From Candidatus Babelota bacterium (lineage in GTDB: Bacteria > Babelota > Babeliae > Babelales > Vermiphilaceae): 64,000 nt of DNA. The notes under the pieces were generated by a model. That model ran no database searches. It worked only from the letters and a program-made list of their open reading frames with translations, and was not told the origin of the DNA. How positions within the stretch are numbered: the stretch's first letter is position 1; every line of letters begins with the position of its first letter. This document shows, piece after piece, positions 29,164-38,463 of this stretch. The stretch is from NCBI GenBank assembly GCA_026388985.1, contig JAPLIS010000013.1:46269-110268 (forward strand). The letters are read 5' to 3'. Position numbers and translations under genes: made by a program.

Positions 29164-29237
29164 TGGAGGCGGCACCCGGATTTGAACCGGGGATGAGGGT
29201 TTTGCAGACCCTTGCCTTACCACTTGGCTATGCCGCC
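29164..29237 (-). tRNA. tRNA-Cys (anticodon GCA)
   Basis: 74-nt tRNA with encoded CCA. Acceptor GGCGGCA pairs with TGCCGCC. The anticodon arm is AGGGTCTGCAAAACCCT (anticodon GCA) and the T arm CCCGGTTCAAATCCGGG. It lies 31 nt from tRNA-Leu on the same strand. Confidence 0.95.
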
Positions 29238-29327
29238 AACTCCTAATTACTCATATCAAAGTATATAAACTGTACCACAAATTCTGATTTCTGCAAAAAA
29301 ATCTTTTAAAAAAGAGTATTTTGCCGC

Positions 29328-30209
29328 TTATCTGATAATTTGAAAAAAACGGTCCCAACGAACTCGCTTCCAAAAATCAATTGGATGCTTTATTAAATCA
29401 ACAATCCACCATGACTCATAACTGTCCACAGACCATATTCTAAACACAATACGTCCATGAATAATTTCTCGCTTTACCGGCCCAAAAGACCTACTATCTC
29501 CACTACCTCGACGATTATCGCCCATCAACCAATACTCTTTTTCCCTAAGCTTTACACTAAACTCATCTGCATTATTACCAAAAAAGCGAGTAGCTCCTTC
29601 TGGCACTGGTAGTGGTGATACATGAGCCTGTTCTGGGTATGCCAGAGCAATAGCCTCCTGCCTGTCACGTATTAACAGCTTTTCACTAATAGTATAAAAT
29701 GGTTGCTGATCAAACGGCTTAGATGGGTCATATGATTTGCTACAAAATCCTCTTTCACTATCAGACCCTTTTGGTACAAATTCATGCACCAATGGATACT
29801 TATTTAAATAGGGCTCATCAAGCTTTGCACCATTAAGATATATAACCGGCTTGCCATCTTCTATCACCCCGCGCACATGATCACCGGGCATACCAATAAT
29901 ACGCTTTGTCCAGTTATCAGGACCCCATACATATTTTTCAATAAATCGCTTTGCCGGATTAACTGCATACTTAAAAGTGGGCGCATTAAACGCAATAATA
30001 TCCCCACGTACCGGATCACGAAACCAATACGATAACTTATCAGCAAAAAACCGTTCTCCAACCAACATAGTGGTTTCCATAGAACCTGAAGGCACCTGAT
30101 AGAGTCCAAACCCAAAAGTACGAATCAAAAAAACTAAACCAAGCAACAATACAAGCTCAACAGCTTGCCCCCACAACGATCTACGCCATGAAACTGGTCT
30201 TTCTTCCAT
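29328..30209 (-). CDS. lepB: Signal peptidase I
   Basis: The 293-residue S26 protease has one N-terminal membrane helix (about residues 14-33). The catalytic Ser is in VPSGSMETTM (Ser43) and the general-base Lys in NWTKRIIGMPGD (Lys102). The late YWLMGDNRRGSGDSRSFGPV box completes the active-site fold. It removes Sec signal peptides, which fits the many exported proteins encoded here. It lies 38 nt downstream of the M23 peptidase gene on the same strand. Confidence 0.96.
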   Translation of the reverse strand: MEERPVSWRRSLWGQAVELVLLLGLVFLIRTFGFGLYQVPSGSMETTMLVGERFFADKLSYWFRDPVRGDIIAFNAPTFKYAVNPAKRFIEKYVWGPDNWTKRIIGMPGDHVRGVIEDGKPVIYLNGAKLDEPYLNKYPLVHEFVPKGSDSERGFCSKSYDPSKPFDQQPFYTISEKLLIRDRQEAIALAYPEQAHVSPLPVPEGATRFFGNNADEFSVKLREKEYWLMGDNRRGSGDSRSFGPVKREIIHGRIVFRIWSVDSYESWWIVDLIKHPIDFWKRVRWDRFFQIIR

Positions 30210-30247
30210 AATCTCTACCCTCTCTGTTATATATATATATTTTATTC

Positions 30248-31165
30248 TTAAGTTAATACAGGCAAAACTGTTAATGGATTAATATGCTTATTATAACTAT
30301 ATACTTCAAAATGCAAATGCGAGCCATCTTTGCCTTTTTTACGAATAAAACCGGTGGCCCCTACAGTACCAATTACCTGTCCACGATTAATTTGTTGCCC
30401 ACGCTTTACAAAAATCTTATCAAGATGCGCAAACCGCGTCTTGTACCGATTATTGTGGTGTAATACAACCGTATTGCCATATCCTGAAGCATACCGAGAC
30501 TCACCCACCAAACCTGCCGCAACAGCCTTTACCGGAGTGCCTTTTATCGCGGCCATATCAATGCCGGTATGCATTCCCCATGATCCATTTGGTTTTTTTC
30601 GTGGTCCAAACAAAGAGCTCAACCAAAATTGATCAGTCTCGAGCGGCCAAGAAAAAAAGGAGGTGTGCGCTGCGCCCACAGCTATCTTTTTAGTTTTTTT
30701 AGAAGCGTAACGTTTTACTGGTCGCGCTATTGCAACCTTCTTGCGCTTGACTGGTGCCACATTACCATCAATAGATATGTGACCTGGATACTCTTGCCAA
30801 TCCTGTATATTAACTCGTGACAACACACCATCCAGCTGAGAATCTTTTAAATAATCAATCATCGAATCCCGCAAATAGCCCGGATCTCGATTCACCACAA
30901 TAAAATCATCTCCACGAACTCCCCATTGTTCACCACGTACCCCAGCAGCATCTGACATGAGGGTATCGGCAACATCATTTTTTTTTTGCATATCGCGTAC
31001 ATAAAATCTATATTGCGCTTTTAATGCCAATAAACTTTGTGCTTCTTTACAAAAAAATCGATACTCCACAAACGTTACCCACACGAGCACACTTAAAAGA
31101 AACAGTGCGCTCATACACATAAATCGCAAACCATAGACTACATAACTGTTTTTTTCACTGCGCAT
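30248..31165 (-). CDS. M23-family (LytM-like) peptidase
   Basis: N-terminal membrane anchor (about residues 13-33), linker, then a C-terminal lysostaphin-type domain with metal ligands GMHTGIDMA (HxxxD) and GSHLHFEVY (HxH), and GYGNTVVLHH in between. Such enzymes cut peptidoglycan cross-links or activate amidases. ATG 31165 is chosen over the TTG at 31183; it lies 7 nt after the batE stop and is probably translated by coupling, as no Shine-Dalgarno is clear. 305 residues from this start. Confidence 0.9.
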   Translation of the reverse strand: MRSEKNSYVVYGLRFMCMSALFLLSVLVWVTFVEYRFFCKEAQSLLALKAQYRFYVRDMQKKNDVADTLMSDAAGVRGEQWGVRGDDFIVVNRDPGYLRDSMIDYLKDSQLDGVLSRVNIQDWQEYPGHISIDGNVAPVKRKKVAIARPVKRYASKKTKKIAVGAAHTSFFSWPLETDQFWLSSLFGPRKKPNGSWGMHTGIDMAAIKGTPVKAVAAGLVGESRYASGYGNTVVLHHNNRYKTRFAHLDKIFVKRGQQINRGQVIGTVGATGFIRKKGKDGSHLHFEVYSYNKHINPLTVLPVLT

Positions 31166-31172
31166 ATTATTA

Positions 31173-31946
31173 TCATTCAACAATTTCTATATCTCCTTCT
31201 TCTATCCATCCAGCCTTGGTACCATCACCTGCCTGCACACGGCACCATCCGGGAATGTGCTCACACACTTGTAGCTCATCAATCAACCGCATCGAAAATA
31301 AAACATGATACTTTGTATCCGGCCCTGAAAACAATGATGCCTGCTCACTACGTACCACCGCATGCCTATACCACTGCTGCTTACTTTTAAACCACACACC
31401 ACCACTCACAAAAAATATACCCATTAGTATGCAGATTAAATACAAAAGAAACAATACCGAACGCTTACAATAGCGCACCACGAGAAAAAATAGATACCAC
31501 AAACATATCAGCAATAGCTGCATACTGAGGAGCGAATAGGGTGAAAATGTGCGATTAAAAAAGTGCGGTACTCTACCATAACCATAGATACTGCACTCAC
31601 CTGCACGCACTTCATGCCTTAACTCATTAATAGATGTTTCAAGTGCATCATAGTCTTGATAAGATGCTCCCTTTTGGGCTCGATACCAACAAACAAGGGC
31701 ATCTACGGGGCTTTTTAAATACGTATAACAATTACCCATATTATAAAAAGCAGCCTTACCTTTATTTTTCATTAACTGATAGCAGCTCAACGCTTGGGCA
31801 TAATCAGCAGCTTGATAATGCAATTGCCCCTGCAAAAAAAGCTCTTCATCGCTGTATGTCTTTACCCCGTGCCCCATCAAAGACTGGCCGCTCCACAAAA
31901 TAACCATTAAAAGTATTATATTTTTTTTTCTAACCATGAAATCCAT
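31173..31946 (-). CDS. batE: BatE-like TPR/SH3 protein
   Basis: 257 residues: signal peptide; TPR-like unit (LFLQGQLHYQAADYAQALSCYQL, KAAFYNMGNCYTYLKSPVDAL); two transmembrane segments about residues 140-185. A C-terminal SH3b-type domain contains ASLFSGPDTKYHVLFSMRLIDELQV and GWCRVQAGDGTKAGWIEEGDI. This is the BatE layout. Last of the five bat genes; it overlaps batD by 31 nt and is followed by the M23 peptidase gene. Bat proteins act at the envelope and have been linked to stress or oxygen tolerance in other bacteria; the biochemical role is not known. Confidence 0.85.
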   Translation of the reverse strand: MDFMVRKKNIILLMVILWSGQSLMGHGVKTYSDEELFLQGQLHYQAADYAQALSCYQLMKNKGKAAFYNMGNCYTYLKSPVDALVCWYRAQKGASYQDYDALETSINELRHEVRAGECSIYGYGRVPHFFNRTFSPYSLLSMQLLLICLWYLFFLVVRYCKRSVLFLLYLICILMGIFFVSGGVWFKSKQQWYRHAVVRSEQASLFSGPDTKYHVLFSMRLIDELQVCEHIPGWCRVQAGDGTKAGWIEEGDIEIVE

Positions 31947-33685
31947 TGTTCCACCTGTGTGTATATATCAGTATCTAAAAGCTTATCTGCCCCTTTACCA
32001 AAAGAATAATAAGTTAATGTTTCTAAAAGATTATCAGTTTCTTTAATCTCTTGCTGATTACACTTTTTAGATTCTAACATACGTATAAGCCAACTACGCG
32101 AAACCACCGCTTCAGCAACCATGCATCGATGCGCTACAAGGCGCATACAATGGGAATACAATCCTGCCACATCCTGCTTTTCTCTGCATGCCTTTACTGC
32201 CACTTTTGCTGCAACAAAAGCACGTCGCGATCGTATCTGAAGTTCGTGTCTTTGATAGTAGGCACAAACATAATACAACAAAGCTCTACCAAGCATGTAT
32301 ATAAAAGGTGCCAACAGTGCTACTAGAAACAACCATAAAGGTAGAGGCTTTCTTTCTTTTACCTCATACCATTGCCCACCCCTACTGAGAGGCAATACTC
32401 TACCTGTATCAGTTAATTTTTCACCTTCTGTATCGCTTTCTTTATCACTCACTGTATCACCAGATGCCGTTGCCGCTGAAACTGCTGCTGGTGTAATAGA
32501 AAAGGGTAAAGGCGCTGAAATTAACGTATGATATGTATGATCTTGCACGTCAAAATAGGTGAACTGCTGTTCAGGAATTTCCCCTTCCCCTGGCCGCAAT
32601 CCCTGAATAATAAATTCAAATCGTTTTCTAGGTATGATGCTCATCTGATCGGGAGCAACCATATATTTTTTTGATTCATAATATTTAACTGATCCGGGCA
32701 TCCCTACCAACTGATACTGATCTATCTGTTCACTATTGCCATCACCACGAATTTCCACCGTCAAGACTGCCGCTGCACCCTCTTTAATAACTGATGGCTC
32801 TAACGTAACAGACAACTCATTAAAACTGCCTACTCCAACCACAGGCACATCATGGGGCGGCAATGGATCTATGGTTAAGTGCACCGAATTTGAATGGATA
32901 CGATCCCTACCTCGACGGGTAAACATACTAATCCACCCACCCGATACATTGCGCCTCGTTGTCTCTGCCTCATAATCAACGCAACAAGCCGGGATCATTG
33001 TTGCTCCCGCTTGTTGTGGGTAGATGAACCATCGCCACTCAACACACTGATACTCTTTTCCCTTTATTTTTTCAGCAACCCCTTGTGCACCTTCTACAGC
33101 ACCAACCACAAACCCAGGCAAATCTGGCATACTCAGCTGCGCAAGCCCGGTAAAACCTGAATCCTGTGTAAAATAAAAACGGGCAGTACACGCTATCTTT
33201 TGACCAACAAAAACCTGATGTGTATCTACAGAAAAATCAAAAAAAATAGGCTTTTCCTTATGCTTGTGCTTATGGGAAGCATTAAGAGCGACTATCTCAC
33301 GCCCTGCCTCTATAACCAATTCTTTAGAGCTAATCAGATCCCCATCGTTATCTATGCTAATTGGACCTATAGTATATGACCCCGCCACATCAATACGTGC
33401 TTTATAATTAAAATAAACAGTTGACTGATTATTGCGAATTATCATGCTGCCCTGACCATCACCCACTCTTACCCCACCAATTACCGCAAGTTGCGGGATA
33501 ATCGGCTCTTGAACTCTTTTTCTAAAGCCCTGCATAGATACCCTTACAAGAAATGGTACCCCTACGCCAACAGTAGATAACTCATTATTTTGTGCGTCAA
33601 AAATCTGCAATTCGATTGACGCTGCGTGCACCTGCACACTATAACACAGCGCTAAAAAAAACAGCTTACCAACACTTCTTACCAT
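31916..33685 (-). CDS. batD: BatD-like envelope protein
   Basis: 589 residues. Signal peptide (MVRSVGKLFFLALCYSVQVHAAS) and a large periplasmic beta-domain region: VGVGVPFLVRVSMQG, then VFVGQKIACTARFYF, a WRWFIYPQQAG block and GEGEIPEQQFTYFD. A single membrane helix near residues 450-470 and a cytoplasmic helical tail follow. This is the BatD architecture. GGAGG lies 5 nt before the ATG, inside the end of batC (20-nt overlap). Confidence 0.88.
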   Translation of the reverse strand: MVRSVGKLFFLALCYSVQVHAASIELQIFDAQNNELSTVGVGVPFLVRVSMQGFRKRVQEPIIPQLAVIGGVRVGDGQGSMIIRNNQSTVYFNYKARIDVAGSYTIGPISIDNDGDLISSKELVIEAGREIVALNASHKHKHKEKPIFFDFSVDTHQVFVGQKIACTARFYFTQDSGFTGLAQLSMPDLPGFVVGAVEGAQGVAEKIKGKEYQCVEWRWFIYPQQAGATMIPACCVDYEAETTRRNVSGGWISMFTRRGRDRIHSNSVHLTIDPLPPHDVPVVGVGSFNELSVTLEPSVIKEGAAAVLTVEIRGDGNSEQIDQYQLVGMPGSVKYYESKKYMVAPDQMSIIPRKRFEFIIQGLRPGEGEIPEQQFTYFDVQDHTYHTLISAPLPFSITPAAVSAATASGDTVSDKESDTEGEKLTDTGRVLPLSRGGQWYEVKERKPLPLWLFLVALLAPFIYMLGRALLYYVCAYYQRHELQIRSRRAFVAAKVAVKACREKQDVAGLYSHCMRLVAHRCMVAEAVVSRSWLIRMLESKKCNQQEIKETDNLLETLTYYSFGKGADKLLDTDIYTQVEQWISWLEKKI

Positions 33686-34748
33686 GTCCGCCTCCTAGCT
33701 GCTTACCCATAACTGACTTCATTAAATTTTTGGATGCTTGAGCCTCAGCTCCATCCCGTTCATCTAATACGCGCGCAAGCCACCGTTGCTCTGGTGTATC
33801 CTGTGGCCCCTCAGCTGACTCAGCACCATCTTGCGCACTCTCCTGTTTTGTCATATCTTTAGTAGTAACCCTGCCTGCCTTGCCTGCCTGTGCAGCGGGC
33901 GACTGAAAGTTTTCTTCTATCGATTTTTCTGGAGCACCTGTATGATTGGAACTATTTTTTTGTGCATTATTATTCTGCTTATCACCAGGCTTTGCCTCCG
34001 ATTGCTCTTTATCATCCCCTTTATGATCATGCTGAGCATCTGCTTTGTCCTGTTCACCCTGCTCTTGATTCCCCTGTTTATTATCAGCTCCGGCACTCTG
34101 ATTGCCCTGTTGCTGCCCTTTGCCATCTGATACTTCTTGACCCTGATCACCTGTTTCAGGTGACTGATTACCCTGCTGCCCATCTTTTTTATCAGATTTT
34201 CCAGAATCTTTCTGCTGGCTATCTTTTTGCTGGCTATCTTTCTGCTGGCCTTTTTGTTTATCAGGGCTGTTATCTTTTTCTTGCTCTTTTTCTTGCTCCT
34301 GCTCTTGCTCTTTTTGCGCGAGCATCTCTTTCACTTTTTCAAGATTATGCTTTGCCTTTTCATGCGTAGGATTATGCGCCAACACCTGTTCATACAAAGA
34401 AATAGCCTGCTCTAGATTATGCAAAGCAACATGAGCATTGCCCGCATTAAACAATGCCCGCTCTTTTAGAATCTTATCAACACTTTTAGCTTGCGCTGCA
34501 TGCTCAAAATAAGCTGCTGCTTGCTCATACTGCTTGAGCTTATATGAAGCAACTCCTGCATCATATAAAAGATCTGGCGAGTCATGATGGGTAACCAATA
34601 ACGGTTGTATTTTTTCCTGTGCCTTTTCCCATTCACCCCGTTGTGCACTGAGCGCTACGCTATCATATTCAAACACCGAATATATGGGCACACTCAACAA
34701 TACACACAAGAGAAAGATTAACTTTTTTGCCATAGAAAATTGTTTCAT
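33666..34748 (-). CDS. batC: BatC-like TPR protein
   Basis: 360 residues from the ATG at 34748, which overlaps the batB stop in ATGA. Signal peptide, TPR units in residues about 25-140 (LYDAGVASYKLKQYEQAAAYFEHAA, ALFNAGNAHVALHNLEQAISLYEQVL). A very long low-complexity Gln/Lys/Asp/Glu/Gly region covers about 155-300. The TPR plus charged disordered tail is typical for BatC. The repeats coding for KDSQQ units (about 34200-34255) look expansion-prone. Confidence 0.85.
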   Translation of the reverse strand: MKQFSMAKKLIFLLCVLLSVPIYSVFEYDSVALSAQRGEWEKAQEKIQPLLVTHHDSPDLLYDAGVASYKLKQYEQAAAYFEHAAQAKSVDKILKERALFNAGNAHVALHNLEQAISLYEQVLAHNPTHEKAKHNLEKVKEMLAQKEQEQEQEKEQEKDNSPDKQKGQQKDSQQKDSQQKDSGKSDKKDGQQGNQSPETGDQGQEVSDGKGQQQGNQSAGADNKQGNQEQGEQDKADAQHDHKGDDKEQSEAKPGDKQNNNAQKNSSNHTGAPEKSIEENFQSPAAQAGKAGRVTTKDMTKQESAQDGAESAEGPQDTPEQRWLARVLDERDGAEAQASKNLMKSVMGKQLGGGHGKKCW

Positions 34749-35740
34749 AATAACCACTCAGCAATAAAACATACCAAACTTGCCAACACAAAAAATGGAT
34801 ACTTTTCATCATATTTTTTAATGGCCGTATCTCCAAAAGCCTCTTTTTCAAATGATTGTACTTTTTTAACCAATGCGGCCACATCAGTATCATCTGGTGT
34901 AACACGTATATAAGAGCCACCCAGATCGTGCGTTAAAGAGCATAATAAAGACTCATTAAGGCGTGAAATAACCACTGCTCCAGAATCATCCCGCTGATGA
35001 CCTATAGCATGTCCACTATCATCAAAAATCGGTATAGGTGATCCTTCAAGTGACCCAATGCCAACAGCGCATATATGCAATCCTTGCTCGTGCGCACGGC
35101 TTTTTACCTGAGGCAACGAAGCTGAAAAATCCTCACCGTCGGTGAACACAACCACCAATTTATTTTTTTTATTCTGCTTATGCTCAAACGCTTCTAACGC
35201 TGTGTTTAAAGCACTATCAAGCGCCGTTGTCCCCGATGAAATAGTTTCAACATCTACGTAATTTAAAAACGTCATAAATGCCCCAATATCAGCAGTTAAC
35301 GGACACTGTATAAAAGCCGACCCTGAAAATAAAATAAGGCCAACACGTTCACATGATAAGCGGGCAATGGATTGTTTGATTTTTTCTTTTGCGCACACCA
35401 ACCGATTAGGCAACACATCACATGCGAGCATACTGCCCGATACATCTAAGGCAAAGTAAACGTCACGCCCCTGCTGTTCAACAGTATCTTCATACTCCTT
35501 ACCCCGTGGCTGCAACAAAGCAATTGCTAAAAAAAAGAGGCCGCATGCAGTTAAGATAAGTTTGGCATACGCACGCATGAGAGAAAAATTATCAATTAAA
35601 ACTGATGCCCAGCGCCCAGCAAGTAACGCAATGGCGCGTCTTGTTTTATGCAGCCGATACCACACCATAATCACGAGTACAATACATACAATAAAAATAA
35701 AACTATACTCAGGTGAACCAAAAAAAAGATTATTTATCAT
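34745..35740 (-). CDS. batB: BatB-like von Willebrand A protein
   Basis: 331 residues: two N-terminal and one C-terminal membrane segments flank a VWA domain with an intact MIDAS (FALDVSGSM near residue 95, TTALDS, VVFTDGEDF). The domain binds divalent metal and mediates protein contacts. Overlaps batA by 4 nt and batC by 4 nt. Confidence 0.9.
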   Translation of the reverse strand: MINNLFFGSPEYSFIFIVCIVLVIMVWYRLHKTRRAIALLAGRWASVLIDNFSLMRAYAKLILTACGLFFLAIALLQPRGKEYEDTVEQQGRDVYFALDVSGSMLACDVLPNRLVCAKEKIKQSIARLSCERVGLILFSGSAFIQCPLTADIGAFMTFLNYVDVETISSGTTALDSALNTALEAFEHKQNKKNKLVVVFTDGEDFSASLPQVKSRAHEQGLHICAVGIGSLEGSPIPIFDDSGHAIGHQRDDSGAVVISRLNESLLCSLTHDLGGSYIRVTPDDTDVAALVKKVQSFEKEAFGDTAIKKYDEKYPFFVLASLVCFIAEWLL

Positions 35741-36726
35741 AAGCTAAACCAGATAAACGTTGATAGAATAATTTCACTACACACCAAGACAAAAGCCGCA
35801 AGAATGCCCCATATCCCCACCTCATGCTGATTGCTAAACAAGGGAGTGGTGATTTCCGTTTTTTCTAACTGATCAATTGTATCATAGACTGCCTGCATCT
35901 CTGTGGCATTACGTGCCACAAAATACTGCCCCTTTGTATGACTTGCTATTTTTTTAAGCAAATCACTATTAATAGTTGGCGGTATTCGCATAGGACCAAA
36001 AAAAGACTGTATAATTTGAGGCTGATCGCTACCTATACCAATCGTATATATTTTGATACCCATTTTTTGTGCAACTTCAATTGCCTTTTCTGGGTTCATA
36101 TCACCTTCTGACGGTTCTCCATCAGTGAGCAAAATAATAATTTTACTTTTTGCCTTTGAATTTCTTAATCTGCTTGCAGCGGTAATTAATGCCGTTGAAA
36201 GTACCGTTCCATCATGATTAATACTGCCAACAGATGATTGCTTAACAATAGCTTCTAATAATTTTTTATCATGGGTAATCGGACACCGAGATATCGCATC
36301 TGCACCAAAAATAACCAATCCTATAGCATCATTGGTACGTTTTTGAATAAAGCGTATAGCCTCTTGCTGCGCTATTTCAATACGAGTACGCGGATCATTT
36401 TCAAAATCTTGGCTATTCATACTGCCCGAAAGGTCTAGGGCGATTATAATATCAACACCTTCTACCGTAATCTGTGACCGTGAATCAACCAGCTGTGGAC
36501 GGGCTGCAGTTAGTGCCAGCACACACAAAAGCAAAAATCGCAACCCATATAAAATCTTTTTATACGGGTGCCGAGTACCCGCTCGCCGTGCTGATAAAAA
36601 TGATCCTAAAGAATATCTATACGTAACCTGTTTTTTTATTGTATAGCGAACAATACCTGCTAATATAACTAATGGCACCAACCAGTACAGCCATGAACCA
36701 TTAAAAAACCGAATAAAATAATCCAC
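35737..36726 (-). CDS. batA: BatA-like von Willebrand A protein
   Basis: VWA protein with MIDAS IIALDLSGSM, GTVLSTAL and ILLTDGEPSEG, two N-terminal membrane segments and one at the C-terminus. The frame is open 72 nt further into plsC. The GTG at 36726, preceded by GAGG with 7-nt spacing and placed one base after the plsC stop, is the best start and gives 329 residues. First bat gene. The MoxR-type ATPase and DUF58 genes often found upstream of batA are absent here; plsC takes that place. Confidence 0.9.
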   Translation of the reverse strand: MDYFIRFFNGSWLYWLVPLVILAGIVRYTIKKQVTYRYSLGSFLSARRAGTRHPYKKILYGLRFLLLCVLALTAARPQLVDSRSQITVEGVDIIIALDLSGSMNSQDFENDPRTRIEIAQQEAIRFIQKRTNDAIGLVIFGADAISRCPITHDKKLLEAIVKQSSVGSINHDGTVLSTALITAASRLRNSKAKSKIIILLTDGEPSEGDMNPEKAIEVAQKMGIKIYTIGIGSDQPQIIQSFFGPMRIPPTINSDLLKKIASHTKGQYFVARNATEMQAVYDTIDQLEKTEITTPLFSNQHEVGIWGILAAFVLVCSEIILSTFIWFSL

Positions 36727-36727
36727 C

Positions 36728-37462
36728 TCATTCCTCTTTTTGCTCAACAAACCACTGACGTACGCGATGTCTAAATGCTTCATCTGTTTCATCTTCACCC
36801 ATAAGCAACGGCTTGCCTACCACTACCGTAATGGGATGCCAACGCGCCCAAAATGCATCCCGTGCATACACCTTATTTGCATTAAAAATACGCACCGGCA
36901 CAACAGGCCGCCCCATTTTTTTGGCTAGTATAACAAATCCGCCAAAAAATTCATGCACATCATCATCATTGTGTCGCTGCCCTTCTGGGAAAATAAGCAA
37001 ATGGCATCGTTTACCATTAACCAAGCTTATTATTTTCAACAATGACCGCATCGCCTTCATAGGAGAATTTACATCTGCCACCACCGCAAAATAGGGTAAT
37101 ACAAAACGTAAAACCCATGAATTCATAAGTTCACTACGTGCCAACCATACATGGGGATGACAATCAAGTAAAGAACCAACCAACGGAATATCAAGAGCTG
37201 ATTGGTGATTTGCCGCTATAATTACCGGGCTATCAGGAATGTTTTCTTTACCCCGCACCACAATTGGCATAAAAATGCACTTTAATGAACCAACATACAA
37301 AATATTGGTTAACCAGAATAATAATTTACTTTCAGCTCGCCACTTTTTTGGCATCAACAGCATAATAAGCAACATAGGTATAGCAAGCGCTGCCATTAAC
37401 AGAAAAACTAATAACCGTGAAAATAAACTGCGAATAATCATGCCTACCGAAATACTCTTCAT
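36728..37462 (-). CDS. plsC: 1-acyl-sn-glycerol-3-phosphate acyltransferase
   Basis: 244 residues with an N-terminal hydrophobic segment and the acyltransferase motifs NHQSALD (HX4D) and FPEGQRHND, plus VPVRIFNANKV. It makes phosphatidic acid at the inner membrane. Directly followed by batA. Confidence 0.93.
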   Translation of the reverse strand: MKSISVGMIIRSLFSRLLVFLLMAALAIPMLLIMLLMPKKWRAESKLLFWLTNILYVGSLKCIFMPIVVRGKENIPDSPVIIAANHQSALDIPLVGSLLDCHPHVWLARSELMNSWVLRFVLPYFAVVADVNSPMKAMRSLLKIISLVNGKRCHLLIFPEGQRHNDDDVHEFFGGFVILAKKMGRPVVPVRIFNANKVYARDAFWARWHPITVVVGKPLLMGEDETDEAFRHRVRQWFVEQKEE

Positions 37463-37473
37463 ATAGCCTCTGT

Positions 37474-38211
37474 TTATAGATATAGATTTTTATTATCGTG
37501 TAACTTTTTTATATAGATATTGTTTATAGCGCTTATTAATCCCAAGAAAAGAGCGCAGTGCGGCACTGGCGTAATTTCTTTAAACAGTTGATAGGGCAAT
37601 AAAGAGACCAAAGCTATAAAACTAATTAAAAGCAAAATCATTATTAAAAGAAAAGCTGGCGCATTATACAGCACCATTTTTGCAGCTCTCACCATAGATT
37701 GACCTATGGCAGCTAAACTTATATCAGAATCTAACAAAAAAAATAAAAACAATACTGAATAGATCATCCAGATAATCATTGCAATAATACCATGAAGCAA
37801 AGTGGGTACAAAAGGGCCTCTAAAAACAAGGGTATAGCAGATAAAACTAGTATAAATAAAATAAATTAATCCAATAATTAAATTACGCCAAGAAAAAAAA
37901 TATCCTATCGTTTTACGCTTTACCGATGGATGAATCATTAAAGAGCTCAAAAAAAATACACCATTCATGGGTAAAACAATAGTAACATAATTGATAAATG
38001 CCTGATCGCCCACACTGTATAATAAATCTCTTACTACAGTATTAAAAAAATAATTATACGCAATAATAAGTGGTATAAACCACCAGATAACGCTGCGCAT
38101 AAACACTTTGCACCCTTGGACAAACGTGTTTAACGTAACCAGCATAAATAGCTTTAAATTATGTGGCCTTAAAATATCTAAAGACTCTTTCCATGCAGCT
38201 AATAATCCCAT
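37474..38211 (-). CDS. Multi-pass membrane protein of unknown function
   Basis: From ATG 38211 (GGGGGG then AATACT before it) the product has 245 residues and about six hydrophobic segments. Recognisable features are a cytoplasmic start (MGLLAAWKESLDILRPHNLKLF) and helices such as NLIIGLIYFIYTSFICYTLVF and LLIMILLLISFIALVSLLP. No motif recognised. It ends 11 nt before plsC and is probably the first gene of the plsC-bat-M23-lepB run. Confidence 0.75.
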   Translation of the reverse strand: MGLLAAWKESLDILRPHNLKLFMLVTLNTFVQGCKVFMRSVIWWFIPLIIAYNYFFNTVVRDLLYSVGDQAFINYVTIVLPMNGVFFLSSLMIHPSVKRKTIGYFFSWRNLIIGLIYFIYTSFICYTLVFRGPFVPTLLHGIIAMIIWMIYSVLFLFFLLDSDISLAAIGQSMVRAAKMVLYNAPAFLLIMILLLISFIALVSLLPYQLFKEITPVPHCALFLGLISAINNIYIKKLHDNKNLYL

Positions 38212-38463
38212 AGTATTCCCCCTGTAAATAGTTACTACCAACAATCTCTTATATATAACCTTATTAGTACCACAGTATCAATAGTATCATTAATGCCCTA
38301 CACAAGGCAATGAACATGAACTATACCCATGCTACAAAAAAGAGGGCCGGCGTGTAGACTGTTAAGCCTTTATTATATACAGCTGCCTATGCTATACTTA
38401 CTTTATGTATAGTTATGATATACTAAAAGATATCTATCTTGTTGCACAAATAGGGGGCCTATC

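Noticed and set aside
29047..29237. tRNA genes as an integration site
   Set aside because: Both tRNAs are complete, no repeated 3' fragment was seen nearby, and the flanks are housekeeping genes.
33831..34369. Long open frames opposite batC
   Set aside because: They arise from the low-complexity Gln/Lys/Asp codons of batC read in reverse and have no start signals or family match.
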